A stretch of 63,645 nt of DNA, from the NCBI RefSeq assembly GCF_002724055.1, contig NZ_BDQY01000019.1, positions 1-63,645 on the forward strand. The letters run 5' to 3'. The notes below the pieces were generated by a model. The model was not told where the DNA came from. It saw only the letters and a list, made by a program, of their open reading frames with translations, and did no database searches. This DNA comes from Tepidibacter mesophilus (GTDB lineage: Bacteria > Bacillota > Clostridia > Peptostreptococcales > Peptostreptococcaceae). Positions within the stretch are counted from its first letter, which is position 1. The number at the start of each line of letters is the position of its first letter. Shown in pieces: positions 1 through 9,417 of this stretch. The translations under genes and the position numbers were made by a program.

Positions 1-2
1 TT

Positions 3-71
3 AATATTTACAATGCTGCAATAAAAGGTGAACCTATTAATAAAATTTTTGAAACTCTGAAAATTGCATAG
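3..71 (+). CDS. C-terminal end of a gene cut by the window edge (hypothetical)
   Basis: An open frame enters from the left edge and ends at TAG 69-71. It encodes 22 residues ending in KIFETLKIA. The composition looks like a genuine protein C-terminus, with a charged amphipathic end, but it is too short to assign to a family. It runs in the same direction as the methyltransferase that starts 90 bases later. It may equally be a chance frame at the edge. Confidence 0.35.
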   Translation, partial: NIYNAAIKGEPINKIFETLKIA

Positions 72-161
72 GAATTCCGTTAGCTATGTAACTGTAAAAA
101 ATTTCAAGCAAAACTGCACTATTATAGTTAATAAGTATTTTTAGAAAAGAAAGGAAATTAA

Positions 162-764
162 ATGAAAGAACAATATTATGAAAATTTATTAAATATAAAA
201 ACAACAGGACATCAAAAATGGGATAAAAATGTGGTTCACTATCATCCATACGAGGCTACTTTATATTCTGCATTAGAAATATTATTCCAACAATATCAAG
301 TAAAAAGTTACGATAATATTGTTGACTTTGGATGTGGTAAGGGAAGACTTGCTTTTTATATAAATCACTTTTACAAGTCAAATGTTACAGGTATAGAAAT
401 GAATGAGGATATATATATAGAAGCTATTAATAATAAAAATAGTTATTTGAAGAAACATAGAAATAATAAAAATGAAATTAAATTCTTATGTTGTTTTGCC
501 CAGGAGTATGATATAAAGCCTATAGACAATAAATTTTATTTTTTCAATCCATTTTCTATACAGATATTTAGAAAAATTATAAATAATATTTTACAATCTG
601 TAGAAGAATATGAAAGAATAGTAGAATTGATCCTATATTATCCATCGGATGATTATATATATTATTTAGAAAATAATACATCATTTGCATTAATAGATGA
701 GATTATAATGGACAAGCTATATAATTGTGATAACAATGAGAGATTTTTAATATACAGATTTTAA
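162..764 (+). CDS. Class I SAM-dependent methyltransferase
   Basis: A 200-residue protein with the Rossmann motif I DFGCGKGRLAFYI at about residues 55-67. An acidic residue ending strand 2 (GIEMNED) would bind the ribose of S-adenosylmethionine. A conserved-looking FFNPFS segment near residue 127 sits where motif IV lies. The family transfers a methyl group from SAM, but the substrate cannot be read from sequence. The start follows GAAAGGAAATTAA, a usable ribosome-binding site. The gene is monocistronic, with a terminator 15 bases after the stop. Class call firm; role unknown. Confidence 0.8.
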   Translation: MKEQYYENLLNIKTTGHQKWDKNVVHYHPYEATLYSALEILFQQYQVKSYDNIVDFGCGKGRLAFYINHFYKSNVTGIEMNEDIYIEAINNKNSYLKKHRNNKNEIKFLCCFAQEYDIKPIDNKFYFFNPFSIQIFRKIINNILQSVEEYERIVELILYYPSDDYIYYLENNTSFALIDEIIMDKLYNCDNNERFLIYRF

Positions 765-778
765 TATAATATATAATA

Positions 779-803
779 GGCTCAGTTTAACTGAGTCTTT
801 TTG
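779..803 (+). terminator. Rho-independent terminator of the methyltransferase gene
   Basis: CTCAGTT (781-787) pairs with AACTGAG (789-795), extended by G-T and G-C pairs, and is followed by five T residues. Confidence 0.75.
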
Positions 804-828
804 TCTAGGTATTAAAAGGAGGTCAATA

Positions 829-1998
829 GTGAAGAAGATATTTATTTTAGTTACAACAATATTACTGGGACTAATATTAATTTTTGTAACTATAAAAAAG
901 AAAGATACTGTTAAAAAAGTTGAAGAATATAAACAAGAGATGATAATAAAAGAAGAGTTAGAAGATAATGAAATAAATAATATTATAGATTCTTTGTCGT
1001 TAGATGAAAAAATAGGGCAAATGATAATAGTGGGTTTTGACGGATATGAAGTTAATTCGGATTTTATAGATTTGCTAGAAAATTATAAAGTGGGAGGGGT
1101 TATTTTATTTAAAAGGAACATAAAAAATGCACACCAGCTTTTAAATTTAAATAATAATATAAAAAGTATAAATTCAAAAAATAAATTAGGTTTGTTTATA
1201 TCAGTTGATGAAGAAGGAGGAAGAATTACAAGACTACCTAAGGGAAGTACAAAATTCCCATCTAATCAAGTAATAGGAAAAGAAAATGATAAAGATTTGT
1301 CCTATGATATAGGTAAAAAAATTGGAACAGAGCTTGATGCTTTCGGATTTAATATGGATTTTGCACCAGTGATTGATATATACAGTAATCCTAAAAATAC
1401 AGTTATAGGAGATAGATCCTTTGGGACAAATTCTGAAATAGTTAAGACATTGGGTACTGCTACTATGAAAGGATTACAAGATGCTAATGTTATTTCTGTT
1501 ATAAAGCATTTTCCTGGTCATGGAGATACAACTGTAGACTCTCATATGGGACTTCCATTTGTAAGCCATGATAAACAAAGGCTTGATAAATTTGAATTAA
1601 TTCCTTTTAAAGAAGCAATTAGCAAAGGAGCAGATGCAGTAATGTCAGCTCATATAGTTTTACCTGATATTGATAAAAATAAGAAACCAGCTACTTTATC
1701 TAAAATAATATTGACTGATATTTTAAGGAGAGAACTAAATTTTAATGGAGTGATAATTACAGATGATATGGAAATGGGTGCTATTGCAAAAAATTATGAA
1801 ATCAAAAATGCATCAGTTGAAGCTGTAAAAGCGGGTGCTGATATTATTTTGGTATGTCATACTAAAGAAAAGCAAATTGAGGCGTTAGAGGGGTTAAAAG
1901 AAGCTGTAAATAGAGGGGACATTGATATAGAAAGAATTGATGAGAGCTTAAAAAGAATTATCAAGTTAAAGCGAAAATATAATTTAAACGATATTTAA
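829..1998 (+). CDS. nagZ: Beta-N-acetylhexosaminidase, glycoside hydrolase family 3 (NagZ-like)
   Basis: A 389-residue protein starting at GTG 829 behind AAAGGAGG (815-822). An N-terminal hydrophobic stretch (residues 4-23) suggests a membrane anchor or uncleaved signal, placing the enzyme outside the cell. The GH3 N-domain carries KHFPGHGDT at residues 226-234, the His/Asp catalytic loop of the Gram-positive NagZ type, and TDDMEMG at 311-317, holding the nucleophilic Asp. The family releases terminal GlcNAc from muropeptides. There is no C-terminal extra domain. In Bacillus the homologue sits beside namZ; here a NamZ homologue lies 20 kb away at 22385. No clear terminator follows. Confidence 0.88.
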   Translation: MKKIFILVTTILLGLILIFVTIKKKDTVKKVEEYKQEMIIKEELEDNEINNIIDSLSLDEKIGQMIIVGFDGYEVNSDFIDLLENYKVGGVILFKRNIKNAHQLLNLNNNIKSINSKNKLGLFISVDEEGGRITRLPKGSTKFPSNQVIGKENDKDLSYDIGKKIGTELDAFGFNMDFAPVIDIYSNPKNTVIGDRSFGTNSEIVKTLGTATMKGLQDANVISVIKHFPGHGDTTVDSHMGLPFVSHDKQRLDKFELIPFKEAISKGADAVMSAHIVLPDIDKNKKPATLSKIILTDILRRELNFNGVIITDDMEMGAIAKNYEIKNASVEAVKAGADIILVCHTKEKQIEALEGLKEAVNRGDIDIERIDESLKRIIKLKRKYNLNDI

Positions 1999-2257
1999 AT
2001 TGTCAAAAAAACTACTAACTTATAAGTTTGAATTAAAAAATAAAAATTAGATTTATAAAATATATAAAAAAATTTTATAAAGACAAGAAAGGTATGAAAT
2101 TTTAATAACCTAGAATATAGTTATTGTAGGTAATCTACATAAAGAATATATATTTTGGCAATTACATTATATAAAAGCATAGATTTTAGAGTTGTTAAGT
2201 TGATAACAATTATTGAAATGTTCAGAAAAGTGATGTAATATAAATACAAATATTGGA
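1999..2257. other. AT-rich intergenic region before the glycine riboswitch
   Basis: About 260 bases without a credible gene. Apart from the promoter at 2213-2241 I see only AT-rich sequence and a weak palindrome near 2020 (AACTTATAAGTT). Confidence 0.6.
2213..2241 (+). promoter_or_regulatory. Predicted promoter of the gcv operon
   Basis: TTGAAA (2213-2218), a 17-base spacer, then TAATAT (2236-2241). The predicted start near 2248 lies just before the first glycine aptamer, as expected. Confidence 0.55.
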
Positions 2258-2460
2258 ATATGATTATCCACATGAGGGTAGCGCGAGATATCTTTAAAAG
2301 ATAGCCGAAGGAGCAATATGAAAAAAGCCAAATTTTCATAGAAACTTTCAGGCAAAAGTATCGTTATCTGATGGGTCTCTGGAAAGTTGGATTGCTTCCA
2401 CGCCGAAGGGGAAATGCACTATATTGTGTAAAATCTCTCAGGTAAAAAAGACAGAGAGAT
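2258..2460 (+). ncRNA. Tandem glycine riboswitch
   Basis: Two consecutive aptamers are visible. The first has GCCGAAGGAGCAA (2304-2316) and CTTTCAGGCAAAAG (2345-2358). The second has GCCGAAGGGGAAA (2402-2414) and CTCTCAGGTAAAA (2435-2447). These are the signature internal loops of the gcvT-type glycine riboswitch, in the usual tandem form with a short linker. The closing helix of aptamer 2 pairs TCTCTG (2376-2381) with CAGAGA (2452-2457). Genes for all glycine-cleavage proteins except the L-protein follow. Outer boundaries are approximate. Confidence 0.93.
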
Positions 2461-2505
2461 ATAAAGGCATTGAAACTTGTCATGCTTTTGTATCTCTCTT
2501 TATTT
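2453..2505 (+). terminator. Riboswitch expression-platform terminator
   Basis: An 18-bp helix pairs 2453-2470 with 2482-2499, allowing two G-T pairs, and is followed by TTATTTAT. Its 5' arm reuses the 3' strand of the aptamer-2 closing helix (CAGAGA, 2452-2457). Glycine binding should therefore block the terminator and turn the operon on. The U-tract is weak. Confidence 0.78.
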
Positions 2506-2586
2506 ATGCAAAAAAGCAAGACTATACTTATGCATATAATATCAGAATCATATTTGATATATACAAATTATCAAGGGGGAAATGGT

Positions 2587-3711
2587 ATGCTAAATTCAAA
2601 AAAAACGGCTCTTTTTAATGTTCACGAAAAGTACGGAGGAAAGATAATTGATTTTTCAGGATGGCAACTTCCAGTGCAATATGAGAGTATAACCTTAGAA
2701 CATGAAGCTACCAGAAATAAGGCGGGATTATTTGACGTATCTCATATGGGTGAGGTAGAAGTTACGGGTATAGATGCTTTTAAATTTGTACAGAACTTAG
2801 TTACAAATGATATATCTGCTCTTGAAGACAATCAGGTGTTATACACATTTATGTGTTATGAGACTGGTGGAGTAGTAGATGATTTATTAGTGTATAGATT
2901 TGATGAAGAACATTTTTTTCTTGTGATAAATGCTGGTAATATAGATAAGGATTTTGAATGGATGAATAAAAATTCAGAAAAATATAATATAGATATTTTG
3001 AATATTTCTGATAAGATATCTCAATTAGCAATACAAGGTCCTAATGCTCAAACAATATTACAAAAACTAACAGATATAGACTTAGGGGAAATAAATTTTT
3101 TCTATTTTAAGAGGAATGTAAATATAGCTGGGGTTAGTTGTTTGGTTTCAAGAACAGGATATACAGGAGAGGATGGTTTTGAAATTTATTTAGAAAACAC
3201 TAAAGTAGAATATGTATGGGAAAAACTCATGGAAGTTGGAAAAAAGTTAGGATTAAAGCCTGTAGGTCTAGGAGCTAGAGATACTTTAAGATTTGAAGTT
3301 GCATTACCTCTTTATGGGAATGAACTATCTAAGGATATAAGCCCATTAGAGGCAGGATTTGAGTTTTTTGTAAAATTAGAAAAAGATGATTTTATAGGAA
3401 AAGAGGCTTTAGTTAAACAGTATACAGATGGATTGAAAAGAAAAATAGTAGGTTTTGAAATGATAGATAAGGGAATACCTAGACATGGGTATGAAGTATG
3501 GGCACATGGAAAACAAATAGGCTTTGTGACTACTGGATATGCTTCTCCTACAGTTAAGAAAAATATAGGGTTTGCAATAGTTCCTGTAGAGTATTCAAAA
3601 TTAGGTACGATTATTGAAATAAAGGTTAGAAAAAAGTTTTTAAATGCTCAAGTGGTAAGCAAGAGATTCTATACTAAGAGCTATAAGAAACAACAGCCTT
3701 ATCGAGTTTAA
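2587..3711 (+). CDS. gcvT: Aminomethyltransferase, glycine cleavage T-protein
   Basis: A 374-residue T-protein that transfers the methylene carbon from aminomethyl-lipoyl H-protein to tetrahydrofolate, releasing ammonia. The N-terminus reads TALFNVHEKYGGKIIDFSGW and is followed by FDVSHMGEVEV, both typical of GcvT. RTGYTGEDGFEIY and GLGARDTLRFE mark the middle and C-terminal folate-binding parts. The frame is open back to 2470, but that segment is riboswitch terminator. I place the start at ATG 2587 behind AAGGGGGA. First gene of gcvT-H-PA-PB. Confidence 0.95.
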   Translation: MLNSKKTALFNVHEKYGGKIIDFSGWQLPVQYESITLEHEATRNKAGLFDVSHMGEVEVTGIDAFKFVQNLVTNDISALEDNQVLYTFMCYETGGVVDDLLVYRFDEEHFFLVINAGNIDKDFEWMNKNSEKYNIDILNISDKISQLAIQGPNAQTILQKLTDIDLGEINFFYFKRNVNIAGVSCLVSRTGYTGEDGFEIYLENTKVEYVWEKLMEVGKKLGLKPVGLGARDTLRFEVALPLYGNELSKDISPLEAGFEFFVKLEKDDFIGKEALVKQYTDGLKRKIVGFEMIDKGIPRHGYEVWAHGKQIGFVTTGYASPTVKKNIGFAIVPVEYSKLGTIIEIKVRKKFLNAQVVSKRFYTKSYKKQQPYRV

Positions 3712-3780
3712 CAAATTGTATGAATAGATTTATTATATATATGTTCATAAGATTATAAAAATATTAAGGGGGAATTTATT

Positions 3781-4173
3781 ATGAAAATAGTAGAAGGACT
3801 TTATTATTCAAAGGATCATGAGTGGATTAAGGTACAGGGAGAAGAAGTCTGTATAGGGATAACAGATTATGCTCAAGATGCCTTAGGAGAAATAGTTTAT
3901 GTTGAGATGCCTGAGATTGACGATGAACTGGATGCTGGAGAGGCATTTGGTGTTATTGAATCGGTTAAGGCTGCATCAGATTCTTATATGCCGGTTTCGG
4001 GCACTGTTATACAGATAAATGAAGAGTTAGAAGACTCTCCAGAACTTCTAAATAATAGTCCATATGAGAACTGGATACTAAAAGTGAAAATAAGTGATTT
4101 GTCAGAATTAGATACTTTAATGAATTATGAAGAGTATAGTGATTTTTGTAAAAACAAAAATGAGACTCATTAA
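3781..4173 (+). CDS. gcvH: Glycine cleavage system H-protein
   Basis: A 130-residue lipoyl carrier that shuttles the aminomethyl intermediate between P-, T- and L-proteins. The biotinyl/lipoyl fold is recognisable from YYSKDHEWIKV at the start and ESVKAASD, with Lys63 as the lipoylated residue. AAGGGGGAATTT precedes the ATG. Spacing to gcvT is 69 bases and to gcvPA 36, consistent with one transcript. The length matches the family. Confidence 0.96.
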   Translation: MKIVEGLYYSKDHEWIKVQGEEVCIGITDYAQDALGEIVYVEMPEIDDELDAGEAFGVIESVKAASDSYMPVSGTVIQINEELEDSPELLNNSPYENWILKVKISDLSELDTLMNYEEYSDFCKNKNETH

Positions 4174-4209
4174 GATACAATTTATGTAAAAGTATGAAGG
4201 AGGCAAGCT

Positions 4210-5550
4210 ATGCATAGATATATTTCAAATACAGAAACAGATAAAAAATATATGTTGAATGAAATAAATGTAGAATCTGTAGAGGATTTATTTAGTGATG
4301 TTCCAGATGAACTTAGGTTGGGTAGAGAACTTAATTTAAGAGATGGAATGTCAGAAATAGAAATATTAGATAATATAAATAATATTGCAAGTAAGAATAA
4401 GAGCTTAAAAGATTTAACGTGTTTTTTAGGAGCAGGGGCATATGATCATTATATACCTTCAATTATAAAACATATAACTTCAAGATCTGAGTTTTTAACT
4501 GCGTATACACCTTATCAAGCTGAGATAAGCCAAGGAACATTGCAAGCTATATTTGAGTATCAAACTATGATTAGTGATCTAATGGGAATGGATGTATCTA
4601 ATGCTTCTATGTATGATGGAGCAACAGCTTGTACAGAAGCAGCAATAATGGCTTGTTTGAATACTAAACGTAAATCTATATTAATATCTAAAACTGTAAA
4701 TCCTGAGACAAGAAAAGTACTAAAAACTTATATGAATTATAGAGATATAGACGTAATTGAAGTAAATGTGTTAGATGGAGTTACAGATATTAAACATCTA
4801 AAGTCTTTGGTAAGTAAAAAAATAGCAGGATTTATAATGCAAAGTCCAAATTTTTTTGGGATAATAGAAGATTACTCTGAAGCAAGAGAACTAATACATG
4901 AGAATAAGGGACTACTAATAACTTGTGTAGATCCAATATCTTTAGGTATATTAAAGAGTCCAGGTAAACAAGGCGCGGATATTGCAGTGGGAGAAGCTCA
5001 ATCACTTGGAAACGATTTGAATTTTGGAGGGCCCTATTTGGGATTTATGGCTGTTAAGTCAAAGCTTGCTAGAAAAATGCCAGGTAGAATAGTAGGTGAA
5101 TCTGTAGATACGAATGGGAAGAGAGCTTTTGTCTTAACTCTTCAAGCTAGAGAACAACATATTAGAAGATTTAAAGCAACATCTAATATATGTTCAAATC
5201 AAGGCTTGAATATGCTAATGGCAACTATTTATTTGACTACTTTAGGGAAAGAGGGATTAAGAGAAGTTGCTACTCAGTCTGCTCAAAAAGCTCAGTATGC
5301 TTTTAATGAAATAACTAAGAGTGGAAAGTTTAAGCCTTTATTCAATAGACCTTTCTTTAAAGAATTTGTAGTTACTAGTGATTTGGGCAGTTCTAAGGTA
5401 AATGAGAAGTTATTAGAAAAAGGTATTTTGGGTGGATATGAACTGGATAAAGATTATAAAGAATACAAAAATAGCTTAATGTTTTGTGTAACAGAAAAGA
5501 GAACTAAGAGTGAAATAGATAGACTTTCAAGTGTATTGGAGGTGTTATGA
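4210..5550 (+). CDS. gcvPA: Glycine dehydrogenase (decarboxylating), P-protein subunit 1
   Basis: The 446-residue N-terminal half of the split P-protein found in Firmicutes. It pairs with GcvPB to decarboxylate glycine onto lipoyl-H-protein. Characteristic segments include [10 protein letters not shown] at the N-terminus, [13 protein letters not shown], and [20 protein letters not shown]. This half lacks the PLP lysine. AAGGAGG precedes the ATG, and the stop overlaps the next start by 4 bases. Confidence 0.96.
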   Translation: MHRYISNTETDKKYMLNEINVESVEDLFSDVPDELRLGRELNLRDGMSEIEILDNINNIASKNKSLKDLTCFLGAGAYDHYIPSIIKHITSRSEFLTAYTPYQAEISQGTLQAIFEYQTMISDLMGMDVSNASMYDGATACTEAAIMACLNTKRKSILISKTVNPETRKVLKTYMNYRDIDVIEVNVLDGVTDIKHLKSLVSKKIAGFIMQSPNFFGIIEDYSEARELIHENKGLLITCVDPISLGILKSPGKQGADIAVGEAQSLGNDLNFGGPYLGFMAVKSKLARKMPGRIVGESVDTNGKRAFVLTLQAREQHIRRFKATSNICSNQGLNMLMATIYLTTLGKEGLREVATQSAQKAQYAFNEITKSGKFKPLFNRPFFKEFVVTSDLGSSKVNEKLLEKGILGGYELDKDYKEYKNSLMFCVTEKRTKSEIDRLSSVLEVL

Positions 5551-7001
5551 TGAGAAACTATGACAAGTTAATATTTGAAATATCTAAATCTGGCAAACGT
5601 GCATATAAGCTTCCTAAAAATGATGTAGCACAAAATGATTTGTCAAATATAATTCCACAGAAGTTTTTAAATGAAGAAGAGTTAAACTTACCCGAGGTAA
5701 GCGAGTTAGATGTAGTTAGACATTTTACTAATTTATCTAATAAAAACTATGGAGTGGATACAGGGTTTTATCCATTGGGATCTTGCACTATGAAGTATAA
5801 TCCCAAGATAAATGAAGATGTGGCAGGGATGCAAAACTTAAGTATGATTCATCCATATCAACCTGAGAATACAGTTCAAGGATCTTTACAAATCATGTAT
5901 GAACTAGGTGATATGTTAGCCGAAATATCGGGGATGGATAAGATTAGTCTACAACCAGCAGCTGGAGCTCATGGGGAGCTATTAGGGCTTATGATAATAA
6001 AAGCATACCATAATAGTAGAAATGATTTTAAGAGAACTAAAATAATAGTTCCTGATTCAGCTCATGGAACAAATCCTGCAACAGCAGCTTTAGCTGGCTA
6101 TGAAATAGTAGAGATTAAATCAAACGAAGAAGGTTCTGTATGTATAGATTCATTAAAAGAAGCTTTAAGTGATGAAATAGCGGGATTGATGTTGACAAAT
6201 CCAAGCACTCTTGGATTATTTGAAATAAATATTAAAGAGATAGCAGACTTGGTTCATAGCGCTGGAGGCCAATTATACTATGATGGTGCTAATATGAATG
6301 CAATTATGGGAATTACAAGACCTGGAGATATGGGATTTGATGTAATGCATTATAACTTGCATAAGACATTTTCAACTCCTCATGGAGGCGGTGGTCCAGG
6401 AAGTGGTCCTGTAGGAGTTAAGAAACATTTAACTAAATTTTTACCTGTTCCTATAGTAACGAAAAAGGATAACAAATATATATTAGATTATGATAGACCA
6501 GAGTCTATAGGGAAAATAAAAGGATTTTATGGGAATTATGGAGTTATCTTGAGGGCTTATACTTATATATTAGCCATGGGTAAAAACGGTATAAAAGAGG
6601 TTAGTGAGACGGCGGTATTAAATGCAAATTACATGATGAATAAATTGAAAGAAGATTATTATTTACCAATAAATCAATTGTGCAAGCATGAATTTGTATT
6701 AGGAGGTATAAAAGATAATCTACAAGTATCAACTCTTGATATAGCTAAGAGCTTATTAGACTATGGATATCATCCACCAACTATATATTTTCCACTTATA
6801 GTTAATGAAGCTATAATGATTGAGCCAACAGAGACTGAAAGTCTAGAGACTATGGATGAATTTATTCAAACTATGATAAAAATTGCAAATGAAGCTAAAG
6901 AAAATCCTGACATATTAAAGGGATCCCCATATAATACACCTGTAAGAAGAATTGATGAGGCAAGAGCAGCTAGGAATTTAATCTTAAAATGGAATGGATA
7001 G
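5547..7001 (+). CDS. gcvPB: Glycine dehydrogenase (decarboxylating), P-protein subunit 2
   Basis: The 484-residue PLP-binding half of the P-protein. The PLP lysine is in [19 protein letters not shown] (Lys273 from the first Met). [13 protein letters not shown] and [10 protein letters not shown] are also family segments. The ATGA overlap with gcvPA indicates translational coupling; ATG 5550 is an equally possible start. Dihydrolipoyl dehydrogenase (GcvL) and lipoate ligase are not in this window and must be encoded elsewhere. A strong terminator follows. Confidence 0.96.
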   Translation: MMRNYDKLIFEISKSGKRAYKLPKNDVAQNDLSNIIPQKFLNEEELNLPEVSELDVVRHFTNLSNKNYGVDTGFYPLGSCTMKYNPKINEDVAGMQNLSMIHPYQPENTVQGSLQIMYELGDMLAEISGMDKISLQPAAGAHGELLGLMIIKAYHNSRNDFKRTKIIVPDSAHGTNPATAALAGYEIVEIKSNEEGSVCIDSLKEALSDEIAGLMLTNPSTLGLFEINIKEIADLVHSAGGQLYYDGANMNAIMGITRPGDMGFDVMHYNLHKTFSTPHGGGGPGSGPVGVKKHLTKFLPVPIVTKKDNKYILDYDRPESIGKIKGFYGNYGVILRAYTYILAMGKNGIKEVSETAVLNANYMMNKLKEDYYLPINQLCKHEFVLGGIKDNLQVSTLDIAKSLLDYGYHPPTIYFPLIVNEAIMIEPTETESLETMDEFIQTMIKIANEAKENPDILKGSPYNTPVRRIDEARAARNLILKWNG

Positions 7002-7010
7002 AAAAAAAAA

Positions 7011-7070
7011 TTTGTAATGAAAAATAAAGTGTGTAACTGTAAGTTTATACACTTTATTTTTCATTACAAA
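7011..7070. terminator. Terminator after gcvPB
   Basis: A long near-perfect inverted repeat, GTAATGAAAAATAAAGTGTG (7014-7033) against the mirrored copy ending at 7067. The loop is about 8-10 bases and the arms are bounded by A- and T-rich tracts, so it could work on both strands. Confidence 0.75.
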
Positions 7071-7234
7071 AAGTAATAATTTTTTTAATATAGATTTTGA
7101 ATTTAACTATTAAATCATATTTTGAATTTTTTATAATAATATTAAAATAATAAAGATTTTTTAACATATAAAATATATAATAAATTCAATACATATTGAT
7201 ACATAATACAGTGTTGTAAGGGGAGGGATTTAGT

Positions 7235-8341
7235 ATGTCTAAAAATAGTGGAATAAACCAAAAATATCCGATATTAGAAATTGATTTAAATAAAATATAT
7301 CAAAACACTAAATATATGGTTGATTTATGTGATTCTAGGGGTATTAGTATTGCTAGTGTGGCTAAAGGTTTCAATGGTCTGCCTAAAGTTGTTGAACAAT
7401 TTGTGAATGCCGGATGTAAATATATAGCACATTCAAGAATTGAGCAAATAATTAAATTAAAAGAACATGGTATAAATGTACCATTTATGTTAATACGTAT
7501 TCCTATGTTTAGTGAAATAGAAGAATTAGTTAAGTATGTAGATATTAGCTTAAATTCAGAATTAGAAACACTAAATCGTATAGAATATGAATGTAAATCT
7601 CAGAATAACAATCATAAGGTAGTACTTATGTTTGATCTTGGAGATATTAGAGAAGGCATAATTGATGAAAAAGAGTTTATTGAATTAGCTATGCACGTTG
7701 AAAATAAGCTTGAAAATGTGCAGCTATATGGAATAGGTACAAATTTAGGATGCTATGGATCTATTATGCCTACAAAGGAAAATCTTGGAAAACTATGTGA
7801 TATTGCTGAAAAAATAGAAAAAAATATAGATAGAAAGCTGGATATTGTATCTGGAGGGGCAACAACATCAATTCCTTTAATAATTGATGGTAAAATGCCA
7901 AATAAAATAAATAATTTAAGAATAGGGGAAGGAATAATTTTAGCTAGAGACTTAAAAGATTATTGGGGCTATGATATTGATAAAATGAATCAAGATACAT
8001 TTGTTTTGAAAGCTCAGGTTGTAGAAATAAAAGATAAGCCTTCATATCCGATTGGAGAGATGTTTATTGATGCATTTGGGAATAAACCTGATATTATTGA
8101 TAGAGGAATACGCAAGAGAGCTATATTAGCTGTTGGCAAACAAGATTTTGCTTCTCATGATAAATTAATACCACAAAAACAAGGCGTTGAGATTATAGGG
8201 AGTAGTAGTGATCATTTGATTGTCGATGTCGAAAATTGCAAACAAGAGATACAATTAGGAGATATTCTTGATTTTCATATGTATTACTCGCATATGCTTT
8301 ATTTAAGTGGATCTTCATCTGTAACAAAAGTATATGTATAA
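7235..8341 (+). CDS. PLP-dependent alanine-racemase-fold amino-acid racemase (ornithine-racemase-like)
   Basis: A 368-residue fold-type III PLP enzyme. The likely PLP lysine is Lys44 in SVAKGFNG at the end of the first barrel strand. Segments such as DISLNSE, VVLMFDLGDIREGI and IVSGGATTS resemble ornithine racemase (Orr) and the YhfX branch rather than the Alr cell-wall enzyme. Orr interconverts L- and D-ornithine in clostridial ornithine fermentation. No ornithine aminomutase genes lie nearby, so the substrate is uncertain. AAGGGGAGGG gives a strong ribosome-binding site. The gene stands alone. Confidence 0.72.
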   Translation: MSKNSGINQKYPILEIDLNKIYQNTKYMVDLCDSRGISIASVAKGFNGLPKVVEQFVNAGCKYIAHSRIEQIIKLKEHGINVPFMLIRIPMFSEIEELVKYVDISLNSELETLNRIEYECKSQNNNHKVVLMFDLGDIREGIIDEKEFIELAMHVENKLENVQLYGIGTNLGCYGSIMPTKENLGKLCDIAEKIEKNIDRKLDIVSGGATTSIPLIIDGKMPNKINNLRIGEGIILARDLKDYWGYDIDKMNQDTFVLKAQVVEIKDKPSYPIGEMFIDAFGNKPDIIDRGIRKRAILAVGKQDFASHDKLIPQKQGVEIIGSSSDHLIVDVENCKQEIQLGDILDFHMYYSHMLYLSGSSSVTKVYV

Positions 8342-8370
8342 ATATACAGTATTATCTAGAAAATGAAGAA

Positions 8371-8425
8371 AAAATATAAATGTCTCATATTTTAATATGA
8401 GACATTTATATTTTGTTTTTTTATT
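8371..8425. terminator. Bidirectional terminator between convergent genes
   Basis: An inverted repeat spans 8371-8414 with a core of TGTCTCATAT and ATATGAGACA. It has A-tracts on the left and TTTTGTTTTTTT on the right, so it serves the racemase gene and the convergent minus-strand gene. Confidence 0.8.
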
Positions 8426-8816
8426 TTAAGAATTTCATTTGGTCTTTACGATGTTCTTGTTTTTCCATTGCTCTTTCAACATCTTGCTCACTCATATTCT
8501 CTTGATTATGAGATAAATATCCCTGAGAGTAATGATAATTTTTTTCTAAATTTTCAAGATCATTATCACTTTCATGTTGACCATATGCTATTATGTTTTT
8601 TAAATTTTTCATTTGGTGTTCTCTTTCGCGTTGAACTTCTTTAGAATGCTCAATTTGTTCAGGAGAAGAAATGTCGGAATGCTGCTCAAGATGACGCTCT
8701 GTTCTTGTATGCTTTTCAACCAAATCTACAAGCTCATCTATTCTACGGGCATTTTCTAAACCTAAATGCTCGCTTTTATTTGTATTTACATTATGATCTT
8801 TTTCAAATTGTTTCAT
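8421..8816 (-). CDS. Hydrophilic protein with an internal duplication, function unknown
   Basis: A 131-residue protein, very rich in Glu, Gln, His, Lys and Asn, with no hydrophobic segment and no cysteine. It should be soluble and largely helical. Two ~45-residue halves look duplicated. SPEQIEHSKEVQREREHQMK (residues 54-73) aligns with the C-terminal stretch beginning SEQDVERAMEKQEHRKDQMK, and each is preceded by a V/LEK...L segment. A good site (AAGGAGG) precedes the start. I do not recognise the family. Spore-coat-like or stress-protein roles are possible but unsupported. Confidence 0.7.
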   Translation of the reverse strand: MKQFEKDHNVNTNKSEHLGLENARRIDELVDLVEKHTRTERHLEQHSDISSPEQIEHSKEVQREREHQMKNLKNIIAYGQHESDNDLENLEKNYHYSQGYLSHNQENMSEQDVERAMEKQEHRKDQMKFLK

Positions 8817-9064
8817 TATAAAACCTCCTTAAATTCAATGTACTATTATTTTCTCATGTTTAAAAATTATAATACCTTATAAACATTTCCAACTAAAAAA
8901 TTACATATAGGCAAACATGCTTTTAAATTTTTGTATTGAAAATTTATTGTAAAAATACTAATTAAATTTAAGTAAAATTAACTTAATTTGAATTAGAAAA
9001 TTCAAAAGTATGAAAAATTTAACAATAATCATTGAAAACGTTATCCAAACGTGGTAAATTTAGA

Positions 9065-9105
9065 ATATAGATAAATTTAAACATATAGATAAATTTAAAC
9101 ATATA
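9065..9105. repeat. 18-bp tandem repeat, 2.3 copies
   Basis: ATATAGATAAATTTAAAC occurs at 9065-9082 and again at 9083-9100, followed by a partial third copy. It lies in the 700-base gap before the peptide transporter gene. Confidence 0.7.
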
Positions 9106-9328
9106 AACAAAAAACAGATAGATAATTTTTAGTATGATATTGACGTATTACATTATTTGTACCTAACTTGAAATAATGGCTAAAGAAATATACTAGAGAA
9201 CTATAATTAAAGTGCCTCCAAATAGTAAAAAAAATTATAAAAATTATAAATTAGATATATAAACTATATTGAGGCTATTTCGATTATATAAAGTAACACA
9301 TTATTATATTAAAATTATGTTGTTATGC

Positions 9329-9358
9329 ACAATTTTTTCTGCTTTGTAGAAAAATTGT
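9329..9358 (+). other. Hairpin in the long leader of the peptide transporter gene
   Basis: ACAATTTTTTCT (9329-9340) pairs with AGAAAAATTGT (9348-9358) around a 7-base loop. There is no T-run after it, so it is not an obvious terminator. The rest of 8817-9519 holds no gene I can support. Confidence 0.4.
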
Positions 9359-9417
9359 ATGTATAAAATTGGGTATTCTAAAAGTAGAAAAAAGAGGGGG
9401 GAAGTAGGTATTAGAAA

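Noticed and set aside
37-249. 70-residue open frame on the minus strand
   Set aside because: It overlaps the methyltransferase start and is AT-rich shadow coding, with no ribosome site.
2470-2586. In-frame upstream extension of gcvT
   Set aside because: The segment is the terminator stem and the gcvT leader; ATG 2587 has the ribosome site and family N-terminus.
2424-2618. 64-codon open frame through the riboswitch
   Set aside because: It runs through the aptamer, the terminator and into the gcvT start region; no ribosome site and composition of structured RNA.
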